NCBI RefSeq assembly: GCF_000003605.2
Contig: NW_003109084.1
Span: 457,740 to 521,739 of the forward strand
DNA: 64,000 bases
DNA from: Saccoglossus kowalevskii
Taxonomy: Eukaryota; Hemichordata; Enteropneusta; Harrimaniidae
Direction of reading: 5' to 3'
The notes below the pieces were generated by a model. It made no database searches, was not told the DNA's origin, and worked only from the letters and a program-made list of their open reading frames with translations. Shown piece by piece: positions 11,816 through 24,779 of this stretch. The translations under genes were made by a program, and so were the position numbers. The first letter of the stretch is position 1, and the number at the start of each line of letters is the position of its first letter.

Positions 11816-13167
11816 AAAACCTTATACTATATCGACTTTTGTTCAAATAATCGGTCTTTCAAATATCTTTTTTTTTATTTAATGGGTTTCCACGTGTGTT
11901 TATTTTGTGACATAACTTGATATGAACGTGATAACAATGGCGGACTAATACATTTAGAGTTAGTAGTTAGCTGGGTCAATATTGCCAATGCGTGTGAAGT
12001 TGAATAACTACTTTTCAGGGGCTTTAAACAAATGCAATGATGCTGTTCACTTTTTTTTAAACAAATAGTTTAGGGAGTTTAATTGTACGAAGCAAGCATA
12101 GCACAGGTATATGCACGGTACTCATTAGAAGGCATACATGTCTTACATAATTCGATGTACTCAATGACGCAGTTAACTTTGTATATTTATGTACAATAGT
12201 TTATAATTTTGTCACATGAATTTTAGCGAGGAAATTTCACGCAGGTATAACTGGACATACCAAATTTGCCCAACGAACTCAGTTTCGTTCACACAATATT
12301 TATTGCATTCAATATAAATTTATATTTTATGGCGAGAGACAGGAAATAGTGAACAACGCCTACACCTATGCTCATTCTCGCAAGGGAGGCTCGTAAAACC
12401 AGAAATGCATTAAAGGTGACATTTTAACTACGCATGACAGTTTCGTATCCCAATCCCACAGGGGAGAGTGGAAGCTAGTAGAACGTAGTCTAACAGCCGA
12501 CTCTGATATTTTAAGATTTTGATGTACAAACACAATTGTAGTTCATTTGTTTACACATTTTGTGGGTTTCAGATGCAAAAATAAGCACGCCGAAACATTT
12601 CCAAAAAGGTATTTGATTTGTCAACACCTTAATCCACAATTTACAACTTTCTGATTAGTCTTTCTAATTAGCGACAGCTAACATCACTCACTCGAAAGGG
12701 TTAAGGGTAAACCCTCTTGAAAATGTCTTGATAATTCACCCACAAATGTTTTATAAATGAAGAATAACTGTTTTCATGGCAACCAAATCTTACGTGAAAG
12801 ATAACATCTGATAGCTTGTGCAACATTGTGACCTTTTGTGCATAAAAGGCAACCTCATAAGGATCCGTTCATTATATTTAGAATATAAAATCATTCCGAG
12901 GTTTCCATGACAACCATACCCACATCAAGGGCGACTCCTTCTGAGAACGTCATCAACGTCATCAAGACAAAATGGTTGCTAATTTACCATTAGGACGAAA
13001 GTTGCAGAACAGGCATTTGTCAAATTATTTACTCAAAGTTTCAATCAGCACAACGATATAATGGTTTCCATAGACAATCTGTTTTTAGTAGATTTGAATG
13101 GAGCCTGTGATACGACGTATTTACAGAGTAGAACCGACGTGTATTTATAATCGAAAACACGTGATCT

Positions 13168-13340
13168 ATCGTGGACCCGATAATGTAATAATTACCGATA
13201 ATGTCTCATTAACCGATAATGTTAACAGGATTTAGCCGATATTGTTATAAAAACCGACAATGTAAAAACTCGCATCCAGTAATGTAACACAAATAATTGA
13301 TAATGTTGTAATAAATTTTTTCAACCGATAATGCAATAAC
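13168..13340. repeat. Minisatellite-like repeat with core ACCGATAATGT
   Basis: Seven or eight degenerate repeats of (A)CCGATAATGTAA, spaced 15-35 bases, in one orientation. Confidence 0.75.
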
Positions 13341-13883
13341 ATATTTGCAAATCGGGTCTCATCTAAAAAAACACCCCTTCCGTAAAACGTATTGCAACAG
13401 ATTCAATTGTATAGATGTATACAACTTTTTGATTCTTCTACTTTTTAGCTAAATTTTTAACATAAATTATTACAATAGTGTAGAATGTGTACTTTTTGTT
13501 TTTGTTTTTCTTTTTGTGTCAAGCACATTGGTATTATTGTTTATGTAATTCGATATAAGAAATAAATAGTATTATTTTACAGAAACAAAGGCCAGCAAAA
13601 ATATGGCAGATGTAACAAGATTGCATTCATTGAAACTTTTGAGACAGTTTGTACACTTCTGTGTATTGAGGCACAAATAAATATTTATGACAAATTATGC
13701 AGCTATGTAAACATTTGCAATCAACTATATATTTTATAAACAAATATATTTCAACCAACATTCGAATTTATGTGGTTGCCATTAAAACATAATTATAATT
13801 ATTAATAAATAATATTATAATGTTTTAAATTTGTTTTGTATGTATCGGCCCTACATTGAGTTCATATTAAGCAAAGCAATGAT

Positions 13884-13924
13884 GATCGATATTACATCTT
13901 CGGAGGATCGATATTACATCTTCG
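13884..13924. repeat. Perfect 19-base direct repeat pair
   Basis: GATCGATATTACATCTTCG occurs at 13884-13902 and again at 13906-13924, separated by three bases. Confidence 0.95.
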
Positions 13925-16237
13925 ACAACTTACATTCAGCACCCATGTAATAAGAATGACAGAATTATGTTTCTGCCATGAATTTAGAGCGTGATTTTTT
14001 TAATGATCACTCATCAATCCTGACTTATCAAGTCCATGTAGGACATTATTTTCTGATGTTAACTCAATATTTCTAGAAGTGACTTTATTGTTTAATTCTG
14101 CTGATGACGTTTACATGTACTAACTAGTATGAGAGCACATATCCATAACAATCAATTATAGAGTCTATGTGTCATAATATTGTTGACTTTTTTGTTCAAT
14201 AGTCAAGGGGAGGATTCCTTTCAAGAATTTGACATTTTTCTTTTGTTAGCATTAATGGACTTTATTTCCGTCACTGTCTTTGATAATGTCACCAGAGAAT
14301 TCAGAATAATATTTAGTCAAAACTACGTCACAGAATCACAGCCTATACTGCTATTTAACTATGAATTGTACTTCTCGCAGTTAACAATTATTCTTGCTGC
14401 CATCAATGCGAGTATAATAGAAGTATACACCCCAGGGACCTGGTTTCGCACGTGCAATATGATTTCTCATAGAAGCGTAGGTGATTGTGTAATAAATATT
14501 GTGATATGTGTTGTACATAAACTGTAATATTCATAAAGTAGGAACATAATAATTGTACACCAGGCCAGAATACCTGAAATACACTCTGAACTCAGATATC
14601 ATATGTTCTATGCATTGAGTCTCCCAATAGTTCATTTCACACTAATAATACTGTTGTATAAACACGTTATTTTGTTGAAATCAGTAAATAAATATATTGC
14701 AATTGCCATTGTTTAGTCTGTCCACCCAATTGAAATCAAGGAATTCAAACGGGAATCGCACGACAACAATCAGGGCTGTATAGAGTTCCTGAGTGAGATC
14801 ACAAGCCAAGGAAATATCGCTGTTGCGCACACCTTACCCAAGCCAAGACCAAGATTATATAATAAATATGATCAAAATATAAAGATATGATAAATATACG
14901 TAAATGACTACAATTACATAACAAATATAGACATAATGCCAATTTATAATGAATATGGGCGAAGAACTACACTTAAAACATACAGCTAGTGCCGATGATG
15001 ATGAACTTTACCGACTGAACCAGTACATTTATTCGCTGTTTAAAGTGATTTTCGTTGACTTATTTCAATCGTAAGGATGCATGTTTCAAGAAGTACAATG
15101 CATAATAATTATATTTCCAGAAGAATATTTTTTAAACGCTTGCAACATATATATTTTTTGAAAGACCACACTTTCATCCTAAATAATATCAGGCGCAACC
15201 ATCGGTTAGTAATTTGATCGCTAAGTAAAATAAATCTTTTACTGAGCTTTTGAATCAGTAAATCTGTAAAGAAATTAAAAGTGTTCATGGAATTAATCAC
15301 AAGAAAAATAAAAGTCATAGCAATATTGGGTAACGTTTCTGGTTTTTGAAAAAATCTATATTTGTGTTTTCTGGCAGTAAAATCTTCAGCACGCGTAAAT
15401 TTATATTCTGAATACTTGCTGTTCATTGATTGGCTGGAATGAATAATTGCTTGTAAATGTCCGAAATATACAACGGGCGACAAACCACAATAGTTGCGGT
15501 GATACCAGTGTTTTGGGTTTGGGTTATCTACTTTGCTGGTATAATGCAATACTGTTGTCAATGTATTATTTCGCATTTCTTCCATATACCCTGAAAACAC
15601 ATAACATAGAAAGAAAAACTTGCAAATACCCCGTCTGTTGCAACATAATATTTAAAAACTAAAACTGTTGCATATTTGGTTTAAAGAACTTGTTAATGTG
15701 TTAGGGACAAAATTAGACACACACAAATATTAATTTTATAATATAAAACTGTGAATCATTATATTTATCAACAATATACAACTATATGAACTAATCTTTA
15801 TTATTTCTTATTGCCATGCCAAAGAAAGTTGTCTATTTTTTGTTTTTGCCAACCTTTTGCCGATTTACGATCATCTAGTTTCTACCATGCAAAGCAATGA
15901 ACATTTTTACTTGCGTCATCAAAACTCACATACAACAACTGTAGTAGGATTGTTTTTTTTTTGCAGAATTGCAATAAATATTGGAAACAAATAATTACAG
16001 ACTTGAAATCTAGCACTCTACCAACAAAGAAATATACGTTTCTTTCTCTCTACCAAACTACGTAACTGTGTCTCCATTCTCCATAACTCACGCATTCTGC
16101 TTTACTCCATATATGTATTCCCAGCGAAAGATATGATAATATATAACGATAAAAGTAAAACAAGTTTATGTTATGGTCACCGACGCGTCCACAAAGATGC
16201 ATTTGATACTACCAGTTGCCATTTAACACTGGCGAGT

Positions 16238-16273
16238 AAAAAATAACATAAATAAATAAATAAATAAATAAAA
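16238..16273. repeat. (AAAT)n microsatellite
   Basis: Seven or so AAAT units. Confidence 0.9.
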
Positions 16274-19200
16274 ATATGGGAATTGAAAAAATGTAGCCTA
16301 TACCAGATTGTATTGGAGAGGAACGGACAGTTACAGTTTCTGGCGGGAATAGGTACCACAGTGGAATAAAACATTTCAAACGGATATGTTTTAGCTGGCT
16401 GTGTATATTAAATTGTACTGTTCACAGGGGTAGCACCCTAATTGATTGAATAATACGACTAGTCAACTAATATTCGTTCCCTGCGAATTGGTGATTCTAC
16501 CCCGAAGGAAACACCAACCAATTCATTATTCCTGTGATAACGTTGATGGCGCTACTACCTGCCCCCTTACACATTCAATACCTGCTTGTAATTGCCCGAC
16601 TGGATATCCAATTTGTCTTTTTTCCAAGTAAAGTTGTTTATTAACTACAAATTATCCTTTGCCCCCTGGTAGTAAACATTTTCTGCCTAACGTCTGATTA
16701 TTTTGGTAGTATTGTCTGTCCGATTCCATAAAACCAATGTTACTCCCTACGCTGATTACATTTAAATTTGTCTACCCACTGATGAGAAGTCTACGAAACA
16801 TTTGCGCAAACAACTTTGCAACTGATTCGATAAGAGAGGTTTATAGTTATCACACTCGTTGATTCCTTCGGTCCTGTCCTTCGGTTCTTCAGTCATTCGC
16901 GGTCTTTTTCTTTCTCTACTCTTCTTGAACGGATGACATTGTTATATTGAAGCGTCTGACTATATGACTGATCAACTATGACTGTCACCCTCATACGTCA
17001 GTTAAGAAACTCTGTTAACAATTTAGTTTTTCCTACATGACATTGATTGCTTTGTTGGCGGAATGGTGAAGAAAACTTAGAAGTTGCTGTGAAATTTCTT
17101 TGGTCAGTACTAAATGGCCAGAGTATATAAATAAACTGGTTGCGAATTATTGTCTTCATGCAAGGGGTGGGCGAGTTTCATAGACGAAAGAATTATCTTA
17201 TAGTATGATAGATGGCAGTATAACGAAAACAATTTCAAATGGCTGATCAATATTGATGGTGACGATGGAAGTTCAAAGATTGACATTAGTAATACTATTA
17301 ATGGTTCATATGTTTACTATTTTGCATATTATTGATAATAGATAACGGCACAGATAAGCTTGTAGTTAGTCAAATTGACCGGGAAACCTATATCCTGACC
17401 GCCCTCGGACGGAAAACAGTGCACCACGTAAACGATTAAAGGTGGTGTTTTCAGCTGAAAAAAAGTTGCTTTTAATGTTATTTGCGTCAAGCTATAATCA
17501 AAATTGTTGTCACGTCTCTCAAAATAAGTATGCTACAACGTAAAATGAATTTTTACCACAAACATTGTGTTTTCAGCCATGTTGCAAAATCCTCTTAACA
17601 CAAATCCCGATATGCCACCGAGGCACACCGTTTCTCTGTACACTACTATTCGCATTGAGGTTTCATCACACTATGCAATGAAAGAACAACGCGTTTAGTA
17701 ATATACGGAGGAATGAATAGTTGGATTTTGATATTGGATTTGTCTTTCTAAATTTCAATTCCACCAGCAAATAAAACGGTCCGACTTTTCAGTAACCGAC
17801 ATACTAAATATAAATTTGATAGACACACACAATTGTGTGACATGAAATTTATCACAGCGCTCTCTTGAGACGATTTTTGGTAATTTTGAGATTTGTCTGT
17901 GAATTGTTTTTTCTGACATTGTGAAGTGCTCTATTGTTGTCGTTTTATTATCTTTGATAATGTAATGCTTGGATTTAATACTATATTTTATTGGAGAACA
18001 ATTTCCCCTTTATGCTCCAGCATCCGTCCATCTTGAATTTTGCATTCTGCTAGGTTCGTCGATGTTTCTTCTTTTTATCTCAGTTAATCCTAGCCATTCA
18101 TAATTCACTTTGATGCAAATGTCACTGGTAAGCATTGACTGTTAGCTCAAACCGAACTATTATTGAAGCTATTTATCAGTGGCGGTTGTCCAGACTGAGC
18201 CAGAGTATGTTTTAATTGTGTACTTTATGAGGATTATTTACAGAAAAGTTTACTTGTTTCACTTTGTTTACATTTTTATAGTATTGTTAACCATTGTGAA
18301 CCATAAAATATATGTTTCAGTGAGGTTAATTACCTTATTGTTATTCTGATGTTGTTTACAGCATATAAATACCTTGTTTATATTGTTGACAATATTGGCG
18401 GCCTATTTGGCATAGCACTGAATGGTAATGTGCCTCTGAGATGTTATGTATATTTATGTAGCTATTGTAGTCATGATATGGCTCATGAGATGTACTGATT
18501 TGTGGTATTTATTTATTATACACAGTTTTTTTTTATTTTCTACTGGTTACATTGCGTTATGTAATTTTAGTGTGTGGAGTCCAGAAAACAAAAACACTGG
18601 AATATTGCATTGAACTCATCCACCATGTGTTCGTGTAATATTCATGGCGTTACACAATGATAGAATACAATATTCATTCTTTGTCTTCACAACAAGTGTG
18701 TTTAACTGTAAGACAGATGATATAAAAGACTTTTTTTTATAGTATTGGACATATTGAAATTGTTTCGCAAAATGAACACAGGTCCATGTGAGTATGTCAA
18801 GGTATTAGCCGGATAAGGCAATCATTCATAATTTGAACGTTTGATACATACGCCAACATCCGAACCTAAATACCATCTCTGTAAACAGAAAAAGTCGGAT
18901 CTTTATTTATGATTCTGTATACAAGTTACAGTTACATATTGACAAGGTATAATACATACAGGTACATATCACCCCTTACAATCATTATCGGTCGAATCTT
19001 TCATTGCTGTAAGCCTAGATAAACATTATTATAGAGAATCCATCAAATGCTCGTAGATTAGCATCTATTAAGTTCACGGCTGTTTCAATAGCGATTTCTT
19101 TTATTGTCGTTATTTCCAAGTGTTGGAATATCTGAAATATGCATTGTTTTCTTCATGAACTAATATACAATGTAACTATGTTGAAATTATAGCCTGTTTC

Positions 19201-20731
19201 ACATTTCACAATTTTATTGTTGAATAAACAAGATTTAGCTAGTTTAGATTTCGACCGTTCTGTCATAAAGTTAAAATTAGGGCCGTCCTGACACCCCCTC
19301 ACACGTGTGACTTAATATATAGATTCGTTTTCACACGGAAACATTAGTGAAGCTTAAAATTTGAGTAAGCGTAAAGTTGCCTCAAGTGTTTTATAAGGAG
19401 GAAATGTACATAATTTGTTTAAACCCAGAATAGTTGATTATAGTTAATTGATTGATTGAGAGACAATTCAAGCATTTTCTTTCAACATGCTGATGATTTG
19501 TGTCTATGTATTTCGATATATAGTATCTATGAATATATGCAGGATACAGTAATTAAGAAAACAAATACAAACGTAACCCCTTTTATAGATGTTATAATCT
19601 GTCCAGCCGACTCAGGAAAGAAGCCAAAATATTAATTCGATCACACATGAGCAAAACTATTACTGAAAATTGAAAGTACTTTCATGAAATTAATACATCC
19701 GAGAGAGTACCATTTAATGTACATGTTTCATTATTTTTATACAAGTTCTTAACGCAGTTCATAAAGAAGATGAACACGGAAAATTGTCAGACTACGGAAA
19801 ACACCAGGCAATAATAACCTCGTACATTAAGAAGCCATATGACAGTTTGATACAAGTTTAATCACGTAAGAAACACATTTAAGTACAAGAATGGTATTAC
19901 GAAGATATGAGTAAATTTAGCTTGTATATGTTTTTTTTTTAATTTCCAAATTTATATCTTTAAACAACCTAACCGGTATGATAATTCCTTAAATAATAAA
20001 TTGCATTTTACTCTAATACAAACAAACAATTTAAAATGTTTTATACAAACCTCCGAATTTATTAGTCAAATGATTCTGAACAATTATTTATTAAAGGGTC
20101 GATAAACGCGATATCCAGTTGTTATAAAATATTATTACAAAATAGACGGTAATATCGGCAGATGTTAGCGTTGCAGCTCATTTTCCTCAGATGAAAAGAT
20201 TTGTTTTAATTTATTATTAAAGTATGATTTTGATATTGAATCAAGTGCATTGAATGCATTACCGAATAATAATAGTAATTAATCAAACATTTTGTTAACT
20301 TGAGAATGTTACAGATACATACGCATATGTGTCAGTATACACCAATTTGTAGACGGTTACATAACCTATGAGCAAATCATAACTGTATTAGGAAATACAT
20401 ATATTTGTTGCATAAAGTAATTTGGTATATTATCTCAGTAAATGATTTGTTCGGGAAGGTTTTATATATAAATCTTTTCATTTAAAGTACAGATGACACA
20501 TTTTTGTTAATGATGTTCAGATGACTCCAGTAAGAATATCGTACTTCTTTGGACGATGGTCGACAATATTTGGTTACGTTCTTTCACTGTTTCTTGATTT
20601 CTGGTGGATGTTTATGTGACATTGACCTTGATTTCATTGTTATGGTAATTAGTGATTATAGTGTCTTCTGTGTTGAACTTGGTACTATCGCAAGAGACTG
20701 GTTCAATTGGAATGACATTGCCAACTCTAAC

Positions 20732-22138
20732 CTATTTAGACTTATTTAGACTTATTTGCGTATAGAGTACACTTGAATCAGCGGTTGTTGTCCTTGTTGT
20801 GTAAGATGTGCTCTTTTTTTCTGTTTTTCCAGCTTCACGACAAAAAAACGCCCTGATGAAAGCTCTTCTATACCTGGCACTCATGGCATTGTATATTATA
20901 GGGTTGATGACTGAGTTGATATAGGAAAGAACTCGTGAGTATTGAATCCAGGCTCCAAATATTTCTACAGGGATTGCCCCTGTACCGGCTGGGTCCGGGT
21001 CAAAGAGCGGGGATATAGATGCAAATTCAAACGGAAAGAGTAGTATGAAGAACAGTATGCTTGTGACGAACAACATACGTACGACTTGGTTACGAGCGGT
21101 TAAACTGCTTTTAGACCGAGCCGACTCACCAATTTTATTCTCACGTAAAATCTTGATGCATATGATGGCGTTGAGAATAACTACTATCACCAGTGACAGA
21201 CAAAACGGTATAACGTTGATACCGACAGCTAAGTACGCCAGGTCACCGTTGGTGGTGTAACATGTCTCGACGACCTCGGGAAAACTGTCGTAGCCCGGCG
21301 GCCAGATAAAATGCATGACATGTCTTTCAGAGTTACCAACCATTGAGGGAATTGCAAACACGATGGCAGTTAACCAGGTGATCGCAATCAATATTAAAGT
21401 TCTTTTCTTACTGCTCATCATCTGTGCTCTGAATGGAAACGTGATTGCGACAAACCTCTCCACAGTGTACAACACAACCGTGAATAGTGATACGAAGTAA
21501 GCGATGTCCATGATTCCATAAAATACAATACAACCAATTTCACCATGAATACTTTGATCAATCGCAACCGCCGACGTCTCGTAACGCAGTAACTTATCCG
21601 AAACAGCAAACGATATGTAGAGTATGTCTGCTATACACAAGTTAACTAAGTAATAGTTTGTAATAGTTCTCATATACGGTACACGCGCAATCACGAACAA
21701 GAAAGCACTGTTGAGAACGATACCTAGTGCAAGTGCAATCGGCATTACTATTGTTATAATAATCTCTTGCTCTCTTGTATACAAATAAAAAGGAGCATCG
21801 CTTTCAGAAACATTGATGTAGAAAATATCANNNNNNNNNNNNNNNNNNNNNNNNNNNNNNNNNNNNNNNNNNNNNNNNNNNNNNNNNNNNNNNNNNNNNN
21901 NNNNNNNNNNNNNNNNNNNNNNNNNNNNNNNNNNNNNNNNNNNNNNNNNNNNNNNNNNNNNNNNNNNNNNNNNNNNNNNNNNNNNNNNNNNNNNNNNNNN
22001 NNNNNNNNNNNNNNNNNNNNNNNNNNNNNNNNNNNNNNNNNNNNNNNNNNNNNNNNNNNNNNNNNNNNNNNNNNNNNNNNNNNNNTTGGCTACCGCCGTC
22101 ATTACGTCTAAAGATGTGTTGCCGTGTTTGCCTGACAT
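20732..22138 (-). CDS. Rhodopsin-like (class A) neuropeptide-type GPCR, intronless, with an assembly gap
   Basis: A 468-codon single-exon frame; residues 18-103 fall in or at the edge of the gap. It is a seven-helix plasma-membrane receptor. Visible landmarks: Asn143 in GIVLN (helix 1), Asp171 in LCIAD (helix 2), Cys203 and Cys293 for the extracellular disulfide, Trp255 and Pro264 (helix 4), Pro311 (helix 5), Pro369 (helix 6), NPIIY at 412-416 (helix 7), and Cys433 as a possible palmitoylation site. The DRY motif is ERF (227-229) and helix 6 lacks the usual CWxP, reading LLFPFE instead. PYMRTITNYYLVNL resembles thyrotropin-releasing-hormone receptor-type sequences, so a peptide ligand is likely but unproven. 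The start at 22138 gives a short N-terminus with an NTS glycosylation site. The gap is 255 N (85 codons), so the frame is kept only if its length is right. Confidence 0.85.
   Translation of the reverse strand: MSGKHGNTSLDVMTAVAXXXXXXXXXXXXXXXXXXXXXXXXXXXXXXXXXXXXXXXXXXXXXXXXXXXXXXXXXXXXXXXXXXXXXXXXXXXXXXXXXXXXXXDIFYINVSESDAPFYLYTREQEIIITIVMPIALALGIVLNSAFLFVIARVPYMRTITNYYLVNLCIADILYISFAVSDKLLRYETSAVAIDQSIHGEIGCIVFYGIMDIAYFVSLFTVVLYTVERFVAITFPFRAQMMSSKKRTLILIAITWLTAIVFAIPSMVGNSERHVMHFIWPPGYDSFPEVVETCYTTNGDLAYLAVGINVIPFCLSLVIVVILNAIICIKILRENKIGESARSKSSLTARNQVVRMLFVTSILFFILLFPFEFASISPLFDPDPAGTGAIPVEIFGAWIQYSRVLSYINSVINPIIYNAMSARYRRAFIRAFFCREAGKTEKKSTSYTTRTTTADSSVLYTQISLNKSK
21831..22085. other. 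Assembly gap (255 N) inside the class A GPCR gene
   Basis: Runs of N replace part of the extracellular N-terminus of the receptor. The length is a multiple of three, so the frame appears open across it, but it is probably an estimated gap. An intron or a frameshift could be hidden here. Confidence 0.99.
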
Positions 22139-23430
22139 GTTGAAAATAAGGTCACTTCAGTGAACGACGAATATTTGGTATGCAATGGACTCCAATAAAG
22201 CTAAAAGGAAAAAGAAATATTTCGTTAAGAATCACATATATGATATTAACAAATAAAAATCTTACACATAATTGATCATGTTCATCAGAATAACTTGTTG
22301 CATGAACATTTGAGTCGTATTTACAGCTGACAAGTGTGGGTGGTATCACCTCATGACTGTGCCAAGCTACAAGTGCTTATTGTATTACCTTTTATTTTGA
22401 CCGATTGTGCAAACAGGGGAAATTGAAACTCAAATAAATATAAAATAATATACCAGTAAAAGCTTGTATTGCGTGACAGTCGAAAATACCGCAAACGATA
22501 GTACGTCGTTGTAGATTAACAGTACACTGCATCTTTGTTGATGGTTTCGATATAAACTTAAGTATATGTTAGTCTATTGCCAAATGTAATTAAGAGCACA
22601 ACGAATGTCGTATAGATGGGCAAGAAAGCGTACGTTATTATTAACCAGTACGTGAATACTGCCAAACATTCACCCATTCAAGACACGAACCAATGTAACT
22701 TTATATACATTCTGATTATTAAGTAAAATAAAGTGCACACATAATCAAATGGGGATAAATGGAGATATGAATCCCCGCACCGTGTGGGATCTTGTCGTCC
22801 AGTTTAGGGCTAATCTGCACTGGCTCGGAAGGTTGTAAATGATTAGCTAGTTTGAATTTGCATAACAATACTGACAATGAACGTGCATTCAACGCCACAA
22901 GTTTTTTTGTTTTTTTAGCCAATCAGAATTCATCTTCCGAGCCAGTGCAGATCAGCCGCCAGTTTACAGTTTCTTGATACTGAAAGCGATTTACATGATT
23001 TGCCAATTTGAGCGATTAACAACTCGTGGGGATTTTATTAAGAAAACAAACAGCATGTGAAATGAAAATTCTAAATAGATAGTAGTTTTTTTGTATTACG
23101 TCAGTAAATTGACACTCTTTACAATACGGCTTTCAATTATACATTACGTTTATTATTGATACTCTTTACAATACGTTTTTTAATTTGACAGTAATACATT
23201 TCCTAATTACGAGCAGCAATGACGCAACTCGTCATCAGACAATTAAATCCTGTCAGATCGCAACACTCTCATTTTGAGATACGTGACCGGATGAGAATTC
23301 GATTGAGACAAGACAAAACAAGACTTAATACAAATGAAAGTACGAAAGAAACTGCATGCTACCAGTAAACAACCACTTCCCCGTAGCTACGTTCGAATTA
23401 TATATAATTACATGTCATTGTAATCCCCAG
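22139..23430. other. Upstream region of the class A GPCR, no gene seen
   Basis: AT-rich sequence 5' of the receptor start codon. Apart from the foldback element at 22808-22957 nothing coding is recognised. Promoter elements could not be assigned. Confidence 0.5.
22808..22957. mobile_element. Foldback (MITE-like) element with 24-base inverted arms
   Basis: Arm 1 (22808-22831) contains TCTGCACTGGCTCGGAAG; arm 2 (22934-22957) is its reverse complement with one mismatch in 24. The loop of about 100 bases has no ORF. Arms this long and well matched are typical of a recent foldback element. Confidence 0.75.
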
Positions 23431-23643
23431 TGGGAGCACATTATTCAGTGAAGATTATGAAGAACATTTCAAAAGCTGCAAATTTGTTCAATTGTACGGA
23501 AAAGCGACAGTGTGCGCAGTTCTTGGCGCAGTCGGAGATGAGACGAGACAATTCTTCTACGTGCCCTGTCACCAAAACGAGGCGAGTGTCGGAAAAAATC
23601 ACTTCCAGAACACCGACAAAAGTTGTGAAGAATCGGATGTCGG
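23431..23643 (+). CDS. Candidate internal exon, function unknown
   Basis: On the plus strand, AATCCCCAG precedes 23431 and a strong donor (TCGG then GTAAGT) follows 23643. The 213 bases between are open for 70 codons in phase 1-1. The peptide is basic (for example SEKITSRTPTKVVKNRMS) with four Cys and no recognised domain. The opposite strand is also open for 76 codons, which weakens the case. No partner exons were recognised, and the polypyrimidine tract before the acceptor is poor. Confidence 0.22.
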
Positions 23644-24779
23644 GTAAGTCCAGTACATCGTATCCCAGCATGTATAATCAGTTTTAGTTAAACGATAATT
23701 GAGACATGCGAAGGATTTTAAATTTTTACGAAAAAGGCATGAAAGCGATGAAAATTCTATCACGCCGTTTTTTCTTTTCACTGAGGTAACATATTTCTGT
23801 GTTCGAAAGCGTCAGATTGACTCAAAACGTTATTATAACGAAGACAAATGGCCAACTTAATAGCGTTATTAACTGGTGCATTCATATCGTTAATAATCAC
23901 ATTATGACGTTTGCAAATAACAGCATAACTACGTTTTACAATATTATACAAATAACTTTTTTGAAAATAAAACTTTTCAAACAATAAACATTTTTCAAAA
24001 ATGTTATTATATTGCATTATTGCTATTGCATTGTATAAGTATTATACATGCATCTTTACTGAATACGTCGTATTGCCAAGAACGCTCGAATTGTTTTGAA
24101 TTTCATAATTGAGTACCGTTTTCCAAAACGTTTATAGTGGCATTAAATAGCAAACAATAGAATCCATTTAATGTGATCCATTTGAGTGAATTATCGATAT
24201 TATAATAATACATCTTTGTATATGATAACATAATATATATGTCGAAAATCTAGTGGTATACTTCCCGGGGTAGGTTATTTCTTTATTGAACACGGAATGA
24301 ACAATCATATCTAAATGAAAATTAAAATATTTAAGTTTCAAAACTGCTGCAGATGCAATACAGAATACGACAATGCGATAGTGCACAAAGTGTTGGCAAA
24401 TCACACCATATGGTTATTGTGAGATAAAAGAGAATACCAATACACTTCCCGAGTTGTGATACAATATACATGCCACAAAATAAATAGCATTATTATTTAC
24501 CATATATATAACACACGGTTTAGGAACAAAACGTAAAAAACAAACAAAATAACAAAACATACTGTCAGCATGGTTAATTAATTTCAAGTTACATAACTAT
24601 ATTATGGTAGGCAGCATTGCTCTGCCAATCGTACCGCGAACACGTGCCTCAGTAAAGAAAATTGCAATATAGGTCGGATCGTACCATTCGCGGAAAACTC
24701 TTGCGACTCGGTCTACTACGGTTATGGCAACTACCGCCACCCTACGATACTATACAATGTCATGGCAGTGAGTAAATAC

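Larger units (their letters stand above)
6894..20731. other. Intergenic stretch without a confident gene
   Basis: About 13.8 kb between the start of the adhesion GPCR and the end of the class A GPCR. It holds repeat copies, a SINE-like head, a minisatellite and homopolymer runs (listed separately). Long ORFs at 7590-8096 and 15109-15600 (minus) and 14180-14527 (plus) have no recognisable domain or splice context. Confidence 0.5.

Noticed and set aside
14180-14527. 115-codon open frame on the plus strand
   Set aside because: Hydrophobic but without ordered helices or known motifs; no fitting splice sites; no similarity to the receptors nearby recognised.
15109-15600. 163-codon open frame on the minus strand
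   Set aside because: No recognisable domain, AT-rich Ile/Phe/Lys-heavy composition and no supporting splice or polyadenylation context. It could still be real, but nothing supports it beyond length.
21045-22111. Several open frames antisense to the class A GPCR
   Set aside because: Shadows of the real receptor frame; codon pattern and motifs support only the minus strand.
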